DNA from: Periconia sp. R9002
Taxonomy: Eukaryota; Ascomycota; Dothideomycetes; Pleosporales; Periconiaceae
Length of the DNA stretch: 37,876 nucleotides
Assembly (NCBI GenBank): GCA_023627715.1
Contig: JAMAHW010000159.1
Location: forward strand, 1 to 37,876
Direction: 5' to 3'
Shown piece by piece: positions 11,331 through 21,617 of this stretch; the stretch's first letter is position 1; every line of letters begins with the position of its first letter. A program made the position numbers and the translations under genes. The notes beneath the pieces were generated by a model. It made no database searches. It saw only the letters and a list, made by a program, of their open reading frames with translations, and was not told the DNA's origin.

Positions 11331-11917
11331 CAGGTGTTAGTGCTAGATGAGCTGATGCCATACCACGCCATGGCATGCCTGCCGTATCTGGCTATTCATG
11401 TCATTTCTGGAGCTAAAGGAAATCAGTTTTCCAAGATTATCATGTCCACACTTTTGCAAAGTGCCCACCACTGGACTGAAGCCAAATGAGCAGAGACTAG
11501 GATCATCTTGCCTCACCGTCGCATCTAACTACGCCGTATCTTTTCCATCAAATCATACGACCTGAAGCATATGGCTCCGCAATTGTTAGGTAACATCAAC
11601 AACTACCCTACACATCATTGCACTCTTCGGCACGGGGACCGAACCCATACTCTGCCATATTCAACCGGTTTCGCCTGGCATGCGAATCTGTCATGCTGTG
11701 CCACAGAGATGTATGAAAGTTATATTGCATTACACCACTTTCTAAACCCAAACTCTGCTCGAATCAATTGGTTATCTAGGTTATGGCCTGTTGATCTTTC
11801 GTAGAAAAGTCCTTGCTTTTCTCTGACAGCTTGGTATGCAAACTTTAGGCATGCAAAATATGAGTGCATAGCACTAAGCACGCATTAGCTCACGCATCGG
11901 TCCGCGAAATTGCCTGT
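11331..11917. other. Stretch without a supported gene
   Basis: This may include the lost 5' part of the dioxygenase relic. A 77-residue plus-strand frame (11571-11804) has no recognisable features and no start context worth trusting. No RNA gene is visible. Confidence 0.4.
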
Positions 11918-12330
11918 AAGCTGCTCTGTTTTGCGGAGTCGGAGAAGCTTCGCCGCCATCCCGCATCGGCGCTGATGCGCAAAAATATTGACAATCAGGT
12001 TTCTAAACCAAATCACACCTGATCATTGTTTTGATTAGGAAGCTGCATCGTCTTGTGCAGTCTTCGAAAGTACAAGTTATAAGATAAGCTTCGCCGCTGT
12101 CACGCAGCGGCTTTCATGCGCGACAATATATGTAGGTTCTAAACCCGAATCACAGTTCACAGATGTTACGGTTGCTTCTTCCATCGGTTCGATTGCGAAG
12201 TCTGCATTGTCTTGCGCAGTCCTCCAAAATACAAATTGTAAAAAGCTACGCCGCTATTAGGCATCGGCATACATGCACGACGTATTGAAAATAGAGATCC
12301 TAAATTTCAGATGACACAAGATCCAGGTTT
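11918..12330. repeat. Diverged non-coding tandem repeat, about 3.5 copies of 141-158 bp
   Basis: The anchor motif agcttcgccgc / agctacgccgc recurs at about 11946, 12087 and 12245. Each anchor is followed in order by a GC-hairpin-like segment with atgcgc, then tctaaacc or tcctaaat about 45 bases later. Before each anchor comes a ctgc(a)t.gt.ttg.gcagtc.tc segment, including a partial unit at 11918. Copies differ at many sites, so the array is old. No open frame spans it. Confidence 0.6.
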
Positions 12331-12645
12331 TTCTTCCAGTCGAAATATACCGTTGGTTCGTATCGATTGAGCGATTTGGGGAGAGAAGGACGTTTTTGGA
12401 TCAGATGAAGGGAAAGGCTCTGATCGAAGTGCACTTCGGGCATACCCTATGGGTCAAAACACAACTTTCAGAAGTTCATGTGCTGGATAATTGAGAGTTG
12501 AAATCGATGATCAAACTTCTCCTCGGTGTTTTCTCCCCACAGGCCGAGAAAGGACTTGTAGTTCGGGATAACGTCTGCTGGTATGGTGACGACATCGCTC
12601 TATATCTGAGAAATTCTGGCTTTTGTTTGCGCGTCTGTTCATCCA

Positions 12646-12831
12646 TTATCGCATCGGAGTGCCAGAAAGTCTACTGATCCTATAGGATGTCACCACCTTC
12701 ATTTCTAAAAGCCATTTTCGTATCCGTCTGCGGTTGACTTTAGCTGAGCTGAGGAGCGGCGAGGACTCGATAGCAATGAAATCAGTGGGAATCATGTACT
12801 CGGGCACTTTGCAACCCAATTGTGAGCGCAA
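12646..12831 (-). pseudogene. NRPS adenylation-domain relic (A10 region)
   Basis: The 61-residue frame opens with LRSQLGCKVPEYMIPTDF, continues IAIESSPLLSSAKVNRR and then loses similarity. This pattern matches the end of an adenylation domain: the LPxYMxPxxF segment, then the A10 motif that is normally NGKxDR with the invariant Lys. Here A10 reads SAKVNR, so the Lys is kept but the glycine and aspartate are changed. A stop (TGA) precedes the frame directly and neither a carrier domain nor a condensation domain follows. It is therefore a dead fragment of a nonribosomal peptide synthetase or related adenylating enzyme. Its place next to methyltransferase and oxygenase relics supports a former biosynthetic cluster. 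Confidence 0.6.
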
Positions 12832-13115
12832 TCACAGCGGGGTATGAAAACGATAGCTCGGGGCTAGAATCTAGGTTCTATTACCGAAGGCTCAGCTCAG
12901 CCCGTTTCTCTGTCGGGGACCGGCGTTGGAGCTAACATTTTAATGTACTGCTATATCTGTTTCAAAGATGCGGCAACACACGAAGCTTACGGCGTCTGTT
13001 TAGGTTCTGAGATACTCTGACTAAACGTTCTGCAGTTGTCTTTTACAAGTTAGAGACTTAAGAAAGACTAGAATTTGTTTTACTTCTGCTCTGGATCCAC
13101 CAGGAACTCTTCATC

Positions 13116-14355
13116 ATGGCGATAACGAATCATGAATCTTTGATTGGTCAAATGGAGGCTTTGAGTCAACACCCACCGGCTGAGTTTCTCCACAATGATA
13201 GTCTTCGTCGCCGGCTAAGGGACGCTGCTAGATCCTTGAACGCAGCTGTTGAGATGCCTGGAGACACTGTATATCGACTCGGTGCTACGGTATGTTTGAG
13301 GATATCTCCTGGTACTGTCGATAATCGCTCATCACCTACAGGCCTTACAAGGTATCATGGCTCGTATCGGAATCGAGGCTGGTATTTTCAAGAGCCTTGT
13401 CGCTGCCGAAACAGGCCTGAGTAGTGATGCATTGGCTGCTAAGACCAGTGTGCATCCAGCGTTGATGAAGCGGTTTCTACGATACTACCAGGCTTTCGAT
13501 ATGATAACGCAACAAGAAAAGGATGTGTTCTTCGCCAACAACGTCACCCAGTCTCCAGCAGCTCCAAATGGTCAGGGCGTTATATACTTAATACAGTTGA
13601 TCTAGCCTTCTTACCTCGTCTTGCCGGAATATCTCAAAGATCGGGCATACGAAGATGTCACTGACCCAATAGACGCACCATGGAATACTGCCTACCAGTG
13701 GGAAGGACATCCGTTCGGCTACTTGGAAGCTCATCCAGAATCTTTGCAACAGTTCATGATGTGGGTAGCTCATAACCGACAAGGTCTGCCGCTATGGCAT
13801 GATGTATTCCCGCTTGATCAAGTGTGTGGTCAAGGTACAACTGCTGACAGTGTACTTTTCGTGGATATTGGTTCGTCCCTTGGACACCAGAGCATTGCAC
13901 TTCGAGCAAAGTACCGCAATCTTGCCGGCTGAATCATAATCCAGGGTACCGAATCGGTCATGGCGTCGGCAAATCCTCCAAAGGGCATTGGATCGATGGT
14001 GTATGATTTTTTCACTCCTCAGCCCGTCAAGGGCGCTCGTGCATACTACATGCGCAATATCCTTCATGATCATCCCGATGAGCAAGCACGAAAGATCCTC
14101 AAGAATACAATATCTGCTATGGGAGAAGACTCAGTGCTTCTGATAGATGATATGATACTTCCTGAAAAGGATGCTCCATGGCGAGCAACAATCCTAGATA
14201 TGTTCATGATGACATGTCTGGCGGCGAAGGAAAGAAGCGAAGAGGAAATATTCTCTTTGCTCAATTCTGTTGGTCTCGAAATAGTCAAAGTCTGGAGGTA
14301 CACAGAGGAGTGCGACGACTGCATGATTATTGCAAACCCAAAAATATTCATCTGA
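13116..14355 (+). pseudogene. Class II-type SAM O-methyltransferase with two in-frame stops
   Basis: Exon 1 is 13116-13289 (58 residues). The intron is 13290-13341 (52 nt, GTATGT/ACAG). Exon 2 runs in one frame to 14355, for 395 codons in all, the normal length of these enzymes. That frame is broken only by TAG at 13603-13605 (codon ~146) and TGA at 13930-13932 (codon ~255). The domain order is an N-terminal helical dimerisation region (ALQGIMARIGIEAGIF), the SAM-binding motif I (LFVDIGSSLGHQ, ~230), a FFTPQPVKGARAYYMRN segment and the catalytic His in NILHDHPDEQ (~297; usually LHDW). Both stops are explained by single C-to-T changes (CAG or CGA) or by G-to-A in TGG. A mini-intron covering the TAG was considered, but the 35-nt candidate shifts the frame. 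It would have methylated a hydroxyl of a small metabolite. Confidence 0.8.
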
Positions 14356-15444
14356 GGAAGCGCGATCAAGATGTTTCGTTATGTACTGCCAAGCCCATTC
14401 ATGGACTTGCACATACTCTCCCTCACCAATTTTGCATTATTTTCATAGGATTTACACGACATTGATATTGCCATTTCTAATTCTATGACATGCAGTCGTA
14501 TGCCGGTGAGATATGCCACCTCCTTTATTTCCAAAGTAATAATACCTATTATGCGCTATCGAAACGCTGCAAACTGCAAGACGGTGACAACACTCTAACC
14601 AGATAAAGAAATATATATGGCGAAGCTGTCGTCTTAGTTGTCTCGGTGAGCTCAGACGTCAGATCAGCCGGTACTAGACCGCAATAGGCCTCTATTTTGA
14701 GAAATTAGATACAAGGTATCTATTGGATGATATTTAAGCTTTTCAGTAGCGCGGAACGCTAGCATAGGTGTCTTCTTTCTCCGTCTGAGCTTGCTGAGAT
14801 GGGATGGTAACGTCCTAGAAAAAAGCATCAGCCATATCCATGCACCAGGTATGTGGCTCAATATCATGGTGCCGCTCAGCCGGGGACAGCTGAACTGCAA
14901 AAAGATAGAAAGTAGTTACTATCCTAGATACTATGGCTAGTAGCCGAGTATTTCATTATTTCGACACACTACGCGTTTAATAATTGCAGTGCTATCCAAT
15001 AAGAGTCCCATAAGCTAGTCCTGTACGTGATTTCAGATAACAAGCCATGCGGGGGAGGGTTATTCATGTGCCCTTATCGCTGCCGTTACAACTTATCGTA
15101 CATTCAATCAACTGCCGGTGTTTGGGTGTCCCGGTAGTTGCCTTACTGCAGGAGTTGCCACCTATTACGCAAGGTTCTCTCCCTCCTGTAGAACAAATTA
15201 GCTGCAGTGGAAAGCAAACTAATTTGTATGTGCTGCTAATTAACTACTCGGAGTTTCAACATTGCTTTTCTGGGACAGTTAGCAACCATACATACTTTGA
15301 TACAAATTTTCCTCTCTAACGTTAGAAATCTTGCAGTTCTTTGATAACATATAGGCGAATGCAAATCCATTCTTCCTTCATTAACACTTGTCCCACACGA
15401 CACATCGTCTTTTATATTCACATCTACGTACTCAAAAAGTTATC
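14356..15444. other. Stretch between the two O-methyltransferases; faint coding relic at 14640-14900 (-)
   Basis: On the minus strand from about 14893 down, one frame reads QLSPAERHHDIEPHTW, then MDMADAFF, a stop, and DVTIPSQQAQTEKEDTYASV, followed by more protein-like sequence broken by TGA, TAA and TAG. This looks like an old coding segment with RIP-compatible stops, but I cannot name the family. The rest (14901-15444) holds nothing recognisable apart from the upstream region of the next gene. Confidence 0.35.
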
Positions 15445-16238
15445 ATGGATCCTTTAGATATCATTCAACGCCTTAATAGCTTCTTACCTCAGCAACTTAG
15501 GAGTGATGAGGCGACAAGGAAGGAAGCTCTTGGGTTGAGTCGAATGCTTTCTTCAACTCTCCAAAGCCCAATAGCGGAGATAACACAGATGATGACTGCG
15601 GTGCGTACTCGGAGAGAGAATATCAACAACTATCAAGTAAAGTGCTCACCATTGCGATTAGCCCATTGCACCCATTGTAGTTCGAGTCGGCTTAGACCTT
15701 GGACTTTTCAACAATGTCGCCTGTAGCGACCACCCCCTCAGCACAGAGAGCCTTGCGGAGCAAGCGAACGCGGACGTAGACTTGGTCTGTAAGTGCGGCG
15801 GCGGAGGGTTTCCGCTTGACTGATCAAATACTAAAAGCTGCATAGATCGTATCGCCCGATTCCTGGGTGGAATCCGTTATCTTCATGAGGCATCGCCTGG
15901 ACAGTGGGAAGCGACTCCACTAACCCATGTCGTGTCAAGCCCAGCTTTCGTTTCGGGGAACCGATATGTGTAAGCGATGAATGTTCAACACGGCAATGCT
16001 GTGTCCGTCTAGAATAGTCTCATGGTTATGCTGATTAACTTCCAGATTTGACGTCCTTACTGTGTCAGCCGTCAAGATGCCGAAATATCTTCGAGAATGC
16101 AAATTCAAAGCGCCTGAGCATTATGGCGATGGCATCTTCCAGTATGCTCAATGGAGGATATCTAGGGGACGGGCAAACTGTGTAGGCACGAAAATAAATT
16201 TCATACGATGTGATCACTGTAAAGACTTTATAAAATGA
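15445..16238 (+). pseudogene. Truncated O-methyltransferase, N-terminal half only (199 codons, 4 exons)
   Basis: Exons 15445-15600, 15662-15788, 15846-15969 and 16046-16238 splice in frame to 199 residues. The introns are 61, 57 and 76 nt with GTGCGT, GTAAGT and GTAAGC donors and AG acceptors. The product starts MDPLDIIQRLNSFLPQQL and continues through VVRVGLDLGLFNNVA, RIARFLGGIRYLHEASPGQW, LTHVVSSPAFVSGNRY and FKAPEHYGDGIFQYAQW. That order is the dimerisation and substrate-binding half of fungal class II O-methyltransferases. Right after QYAQW similarity ends, and the frame stops 26 codons later. The SAM-binding Rossmann domain is absent, so no catalysis is possible. It is a paralogue of the gene at 13116 rather than its continuation, because the N-terminal halves differ. 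The truncation may mark a deletion or rearrangement breakpoint near 16160. Confidence 0.75.
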
Positions 16239-17419
16239 GATATAAGAATGAATTATCGCAGACTCTAGAGTGTTGTTACTTAGTCTCAACGCAGGTAGAA
16301 TAAAACACAAGGTAACGTCCTTAGCTAGGATGGACACACAGGTAACTGTTTACGCACGTGATATGAACCACACTATAAATTTTAATTCTGTAATTTGGAT
16401 ATGTTTCGCCGGCCCAATTTATATGGAGATTTCATTTTCACATTAATACATAACGTCGTTGTGGTTTTCGAATGGGGGTGTCAATTATCTCCTTCACATT
16501 TGTCAATATGTCCCTTGTCGATGAACCGACGTTAAGCAAGACGATAAATTATCATGGGCCCCGAGCATCCGTGGCGTGCAAAAGTCTTAATTAGATTGTC
16601 TATGCTGTCATGGACTGGCTAAATCTTGGGTTTCTATGACCCTAGGGACAATATGAGCCTTGACGGATTCATTGGCCATTAGCTAGTCCGGTGAAGCTAC
16701 GGTGTCGGGACTACTCACTTTTGGTTTATGACGTTTCTTGAGGTTTTGGATGATAAGAATTCCACTAATCTTAATCTAGGGTGGTCTAAAGCGGGACTTG
16801 GGTTGACAGTTCTGCCTGTTGAGCTCGCATAGAGCGGGACCCTTATTATATCTAATATCTAGACTTGTACCTAGCTTAGCTAAATGCAGTATTTCGAGCC
16901 TACTAGGCGCTGTTAGTATTTTCTAGTAAAGTATTAGGGTTTTGTCTACCTATAAAGACGTTTCGTAGGTATAGTAAGGGGGTTTCCTAATAATTTGCTA
17001 AACTTTAAATGGTCTGAACCTATATCGTTGCATAAAAATGAACGTAGGAAATACCCCTATTTCTATTCACTATGAACTGCATTCTTGCATCAACGATCGA
17101 TCCATTACCGCAATTGACTGGGCCTCCATTCAACCTATGGGCTTGACAGCGCATATCCACGTTAACTCTAGCCTTTGTAGCTCCAAGTGTATGCGTCTAT
17201 AGGATGGAATACGCTCTTGCACCAAACAAGACCTGCAACGCGCTGCTATGCTTCTGCGCAGCCACAGACCCGTACAGGAATTCATTTAGCTAGCATTACA
17301 CAGGCATACTGGCGGGATTACTCTGACTGCCAAGATTATCCCTTCTTGATCAAGCATTCGAGGAGCCGAGGGAGCTGGAGCCATTCCTGATTGCTACTAC
17401 TTATCGCTAAGAATGCGCG
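16239..17419. other. Gene-poor stretch between pseudogenes
   Basis: No supported gene. The sequence is moderately AT-rich with scattered stops in all frames. A 67-residue plus-strand frame at 17187-17390 has no recognisable features. Confidence 0.45.
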
Positions 17420-18760
17420 TTAGAGCTTAGCGGCCACATCCGTGCTCGCTTCTGCAAACGCAATGAGCCTATCCAGTCTCGCCGAATCCTTCCATGCAGC
17501 AGCGTCTTTGTGCAGCCCACTCGCCTTCCGCGAGATCCACCGCTTTGCCATCTCCACCGTCACTTCGTCCCTATATCTGGACCTCCCTGCGTCTTCAACT
17601 AGCATGACGCTAGCTACGATCCAGGCCAGGCTCTCGAGCACCGATCGGCCTTGATACACTAGCTCTTCGTTTGTCAGCTCATACATCTCCTCCAAGCGTC
17701 CAACGTCCGCTTTGACAAGCTCCTTCGCTTCGTTCCATTCCGATGCCCAGGTGTCAAGCCTCTTATTAGCCCAATTCTTGAATACTTTTCGGACTTCTAG
17801 GCCTCTTCTACCTTTGATAACCCTCACAACGTTATGTGCTAAGACGTCCGTTGTCCCCTCCTAGATTGAGCAGACATTAGCCTCCCTGTATAGTCTTGCA
17901 ACGTTAAACTCCTGCTTATCTTCTAAGTAGCTAACTCTAATGCTTTCTATGCATTCCTGTAGGCCGGCGATCGTATATTTGGAGCATATAGCCTTCGCAA
18001 CAGGCGCTAAAAGATGAGCTAGCGTAATAGCTTCTGCAGCAGTGTTGAGCGGGACACCTTAAGCTTTTATAGGCGTAGAGGTAAAGCTCTTTAGCTGCTC
18101 TGCAATTCTAGTAACTACCACTATAAAGAAGCTAAGATACATTATAGCCGCATAGTTAATAGTATTGTTAGCTAATGTGCGTATATAAGCTAGCACTTTA
18201 GCTAGTAGCGCCCTACTACTTATGAGCCTCTTTACCCGCGCAAAAGCTCTTAAAATCCCTAGCCTACGGCCTTAGAGCTTAACTGCGCTAAGCGCTATGT
18301 GTAGATACGTAATGTTAAGTATTATAGTAATTTCGCGTGTACCCTTACTATCTTCCCTAATTAGCTACGCCCTTATCCCTGCTAAAATGATCTTAGCAGT
18401 TGGTACCGGCCTCGTACTAAGCTTATTCTTTAACTGCTAGATAGTTAGCCTATTTAATTTACTCTCTATCGCACCTAACCCTGCCGTTATATCTATAACT
18501 ACAGCCTATTACATTAGCGTAAAGAAGGTTAAGATGCCCTTCTCTATCCGCGCTAGCAGAAAGGTTATATGCGAATCTATTACTAAAGAGAACTACTTAA
18601 AGCTATTAATACGCTACAGACCTAGAGGATTACTATATGTATTAGATCTTCCTCTCTACTAGTTGCTTACTAGCGTGGTAACTGTTTTAGTTCTCTTTAT
18701 ATTGCTGCTGCTAGGCCGCTCCGTTATCTATTGCCCGCTTAACTATACGTAAGTAGGATT
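17420..18760 (-). pseudogene. Acyl-CoA dehydrogenase pseudogene with RIP-degraded 5' part
   Basis: The last 135 codons (17827-17420) are clean. They follow a segment reading NVARLYREANVCSI, an in-frame TAG (17863-17861), then EGTTDVLAHNVVRVIKGR. The Trp-Glu-Gly-Thr-Thr-(D/E) motif is characteristic of acyl-CoA dehydrogenases, so TAG replaces the Trp codon TGG. Further upstream on the minus strand, recognisable blocks continue with many stops: AGLQECIES, a block with RPVPTAKIILAGIRA, GTREITIILNITYLH, and FTSTPIKA, then TAA (18061-18059) and GVPLNTAAEA. Near 18560-18600 a block with DSHITFLLARIEKGI is visible. Composition changes sharply along the gene: the 3' 440 bases are GC-normal, the rest is AT-rich and CpA-poor. 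The 5' end is not resolved; protein-like sequence may extend to about 19095. Acyl-CoA dehydrogenases oxidise acyl-CoA thioesters and occur in some biosynthetic clusters. Confidence 0.75.
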
Positions 18761-19099
18761 GTAGGATGTTAGATTATAATACGCAGCGCGGAAGACGTAG
18801 TTACACTTATCGCCTCTATTTATGTAGTTAAGATGCTGTAATAGGAGAGTAGCGGCGCTATCGGCTATAGTAGCGGGATATATAGTATAGGTACACGAGC
18901 TAGTCTATAGGTAATATTTAAGGAATTAATACGTGCGGCTAAAGTAGCTATGGTTAGCTTTAAAGGGGATAGCAACGATGCCTTCTTTAACTCTAAAAGT
19001 ATAGAGATTGCGTTAGCCTTTACTAGTAGTAAGTTAGCTACGTAGGTAGCTAAAGGTGCTATAAGATATAAATTTAGAAAGTTTAGTTTCAGCATTAGT

Positions 19100-20790
19100 A
19101 ATCTAGGCGTAGATTTGTGTAGTTAAGACAGCAGAGCTGAAGGAAGCTAGGTCGTTTCTAATAGGTAGAGAGATTTTCTAGGGTATATATACTAATTCTC
19201 TTATTAGTACCGTTTCTTAGAAGTAGAAATATTATACTTATAGTTAAAGATACGGTAGAGAATAGTATTATTAAAGAATTAGTTCCGTACTTTTAGGGTT
19301 TTTTAAAAGAAACCTTCCGTGCTACTTAATAGCTTAAGTTGCTGTCTAATAGTTAAAGCCTTTGAGACGGGCTTCTTGCAGTCGTTACTAGTACTATCTA
19401 ATAGAGATATAATTATAGTATGTGAGTCTTACGCTTCTAGTAAGTTAGAATGCAAACGAGGCTCTGTACGGAGAGAACAACCTACGAGTATTATAGAGTA
19501 TGCTACTATACGTCCTTAAAAGAGTACTGTAATTATGCTATAAAGACGCTGGAAGATACTTCCATTATTAAACAAGGCACTAATAATAAGCGCGTACCTT
19601 ACGTTAGCCATAAGCGCCTTAGCCATTAGATCCCGACAGATAATGCGGCTAATATGGCCTTATAAGCACATGTACAAGACTAAGAGGTCTCCATACTAAC
19701 GTTATTATATAAATATCCAGTAATAGGGAATACGGTTGGATAGTTTGTGGAGGCAACTCAGACACGTCGCAATAAAAACTCCGACATACAAATAGCCTAA
19801 GCAAGCGAGAAGACCGCCGTAATTTACCTACTTAAGAAGCCTAGTCTTAAAATTCACTTAATAATACATTGTTAAAACTGAAACACGGTCTTAAATAGTT
19901 ATTCTAAACCTCGTACTAAACCTGAGTCGCATACAGGTCTCTTCTAGCAACGCCGCAGGTATGATCCATACCTATTTAATGTACTAATTGTAGACGCATA
20001 GGTCAAAGCGGCGCATCACCTGCTAATAAAAAATTAATCGCTGTTACCATGCATCAGTCGTGCATATAAGCGATTGGTCCGCAGTGACACCGCTTTGGAA
20101 CTACAGAGCTGAACGGCGCCCACTAAGGGGTAAGAGGATCTCTTTACGGCATTCTCGCAACGCTATCCAGCTTCTTTTCTTACCTCACTCACTCATTACC
20201 CTCGGAGTCACGGTTATCTCTAACTAGGTGATATTGCCGTTGTGCGGTTAGCCCGCAGATGTCATCCACCGCTCAATCGTTTCCTTCACATAGAGAGACT
20301 GTGGCTGACGAACGGGCGACGAGTCCCGCTTTAGGACAATTCACTGCCTGTAGATGACCTTATCGTCCACATGCCATGCCCATCCATCTATTGATAGTTC
20401 AGGGAGATGCTCTGCTCACCGGGTCACCGATGTACGCCTTCCATGACATCTGCTCTCCGCCATAACGCCTCCGTCAACATGCCCCTACAGGCTACGGAAG
20501 TGAGAACGCATGTGCCCGCACTCTTAACGTGCGCCACTCTTCAAATCCAAGGTCATGCTTCCAAGCGTTTTAAGGTTAAATTTGCTTTCGGAAGGACCCA
20601 GCGGGCAGTCAGTTGCTCAGTGCTATTCTTATCGACTCATTATTCAGCCACCCATGGACAGGCATTAGCTAGATGTGAAGCCTCATCGGGCTCGATGGTT
20701 TTCTCCGAAGTTCGAGAAGCCTTGGCATACATATAGAACGGCTGCACTACCTTGGTGACTGCGGTCACTTTTGATAATACCACCTGCTGG
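19100..20790. other. RIP-affected to normal transition; no gene supported
   Basis: From 19100 to about 20000 the sequence is AT-rich with RIP-like words; from about 20050 it returns to mixed composition. Short frames (for example 19319-19519 and 20407-20736) lack features and are not called. The segment before 20790 should hold the promoter and perhaps the lost start of the bZIP gene. Confidence 0.45.
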
Positions 20791-20794
20791 CGCC

Positions 20795-21600
20795 ATGTTT
20801 TCCACAACAGACCTTCGGCCCCAACCAACATTACGATGTGTCCTCAACAATGCGGAATGCCAGGGTCCACAGCATGAGCCAAGAAAGAAGCCCAAAAAGG
20901 CCAATAGCGAGATCCGAAAGCAACAGAACAGGATAGCTTCGAGGAACTACCGTACGTTTTTTCGATAATGAAACGTCTGCACTCGGATTGACATGAGGCT
21001 TCTTCCAGGGGAAAAGCGAAAGAGAAAGCTGCAATACCTTCAACAGCTGATTAGCGATGGGAGTACTCCAGAACAGGCTGCGCAAGAAGCGGAAGATGCG
21101 CGACACAGGGAACGGTTGCTCACACCAGAGTGCCTCAGACAGAGACAACCACCGCCGGCCCCTTTCACTCTTCCATCCAATGCGCGGTTTCCGACACTGG
21201 CACCAACCCCTGGGAACACGATTAAACCCACTTTCACGACCTCTGCAGCACCATATAACAGCCGCCTCAGTCGAACGAGCCCGGGTTACCCAGCTTACTG
21301 AGAGTCCCGGAGCACCCCCATGAACGACACCAGCCCCGGACTTGACATCTCGTCATGGAACGCCCCCAACTGGTTGCAGAGCGTCGAGTATGTACGAACT
21401 GCCTATTCGCGCTCAGAAGAGTTCCCCCAAGGTAGCGAGGGGTGGTATCCCCAAATAAGGGATAGCGCGCAACGCTAGCCCGAATAAGAGAGGTCTACTG
21501 GCGCACGTTGCCTTAACATCAGCAACCTCAATCTCAACCTCAGTCACAGCAACGGATCCACGGCATCTTAATAGAAAGAGTGTAATTAGTCGAAACAGGT
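20795..21600 (+). pseudogene. bZIP transcription factor, interrupted
   Basis: Exon 1 ends at 20951. The intron is 20952-21008 (57 nt, GTACGT/CCAG). Exon 2 restores the frame exactly across the basic region, giving RKQQNRIASRNYR joined to EKRKRKLQYLQQLI, a canonical fungal bZIP basic region (N-x2-A-S-x3-R) followed by the start of a leucine zipper. Downstream is a Pro-rich tail. TGA at 21299-21301 closes the frame, but the same frame continues with protein-like sequence (TPMNDTSPGLDISSWNAPNW and further) to 21473, so TGA probably replaced CGA. At 21463-21478 the frame meets TAGCGCGCAACGCTAG, a motif shared with inverted-repeat elements nearby, and a Gln/Pro/Ser-rich coding-like segment follows at about 21518-21570. 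The start is uncertain; 20795 is the first good ATG in frame. It may be a former cluster regulator, which is inference from position. Confidence 0.65.
21463..21478. mobile_element. Solo TIR-like motif inside the bZIP pseudogene
   Basis: TAGCGCGCAACGCTAG is the reverse-complement form of the AGTTAGCGTTGCGCGCTAC end motif found at 21618 and 30436-30454. It lies between two bZIP-like coding parts, so it may be an insertion remnant or excision footprint. Confidence 0.4.
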
Positions 21601-21617
21601 CAAGTGTAACATAACTT

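Noticed and set aside
12180..12200. tRNA-like ggttcgat motif
   Set aside because: The surrounding bases do not form acceptor, D or anticodon arms; it lies within the tandem repeat.
13601..13610. Mini-intron removing the TAG of the O-methyltransferase
   Set aside because: The only GT...AG pair around it (about 35 nt) is shorter than any fungal intron seen here and shifts the reading frame; a nonsense change is simpler.
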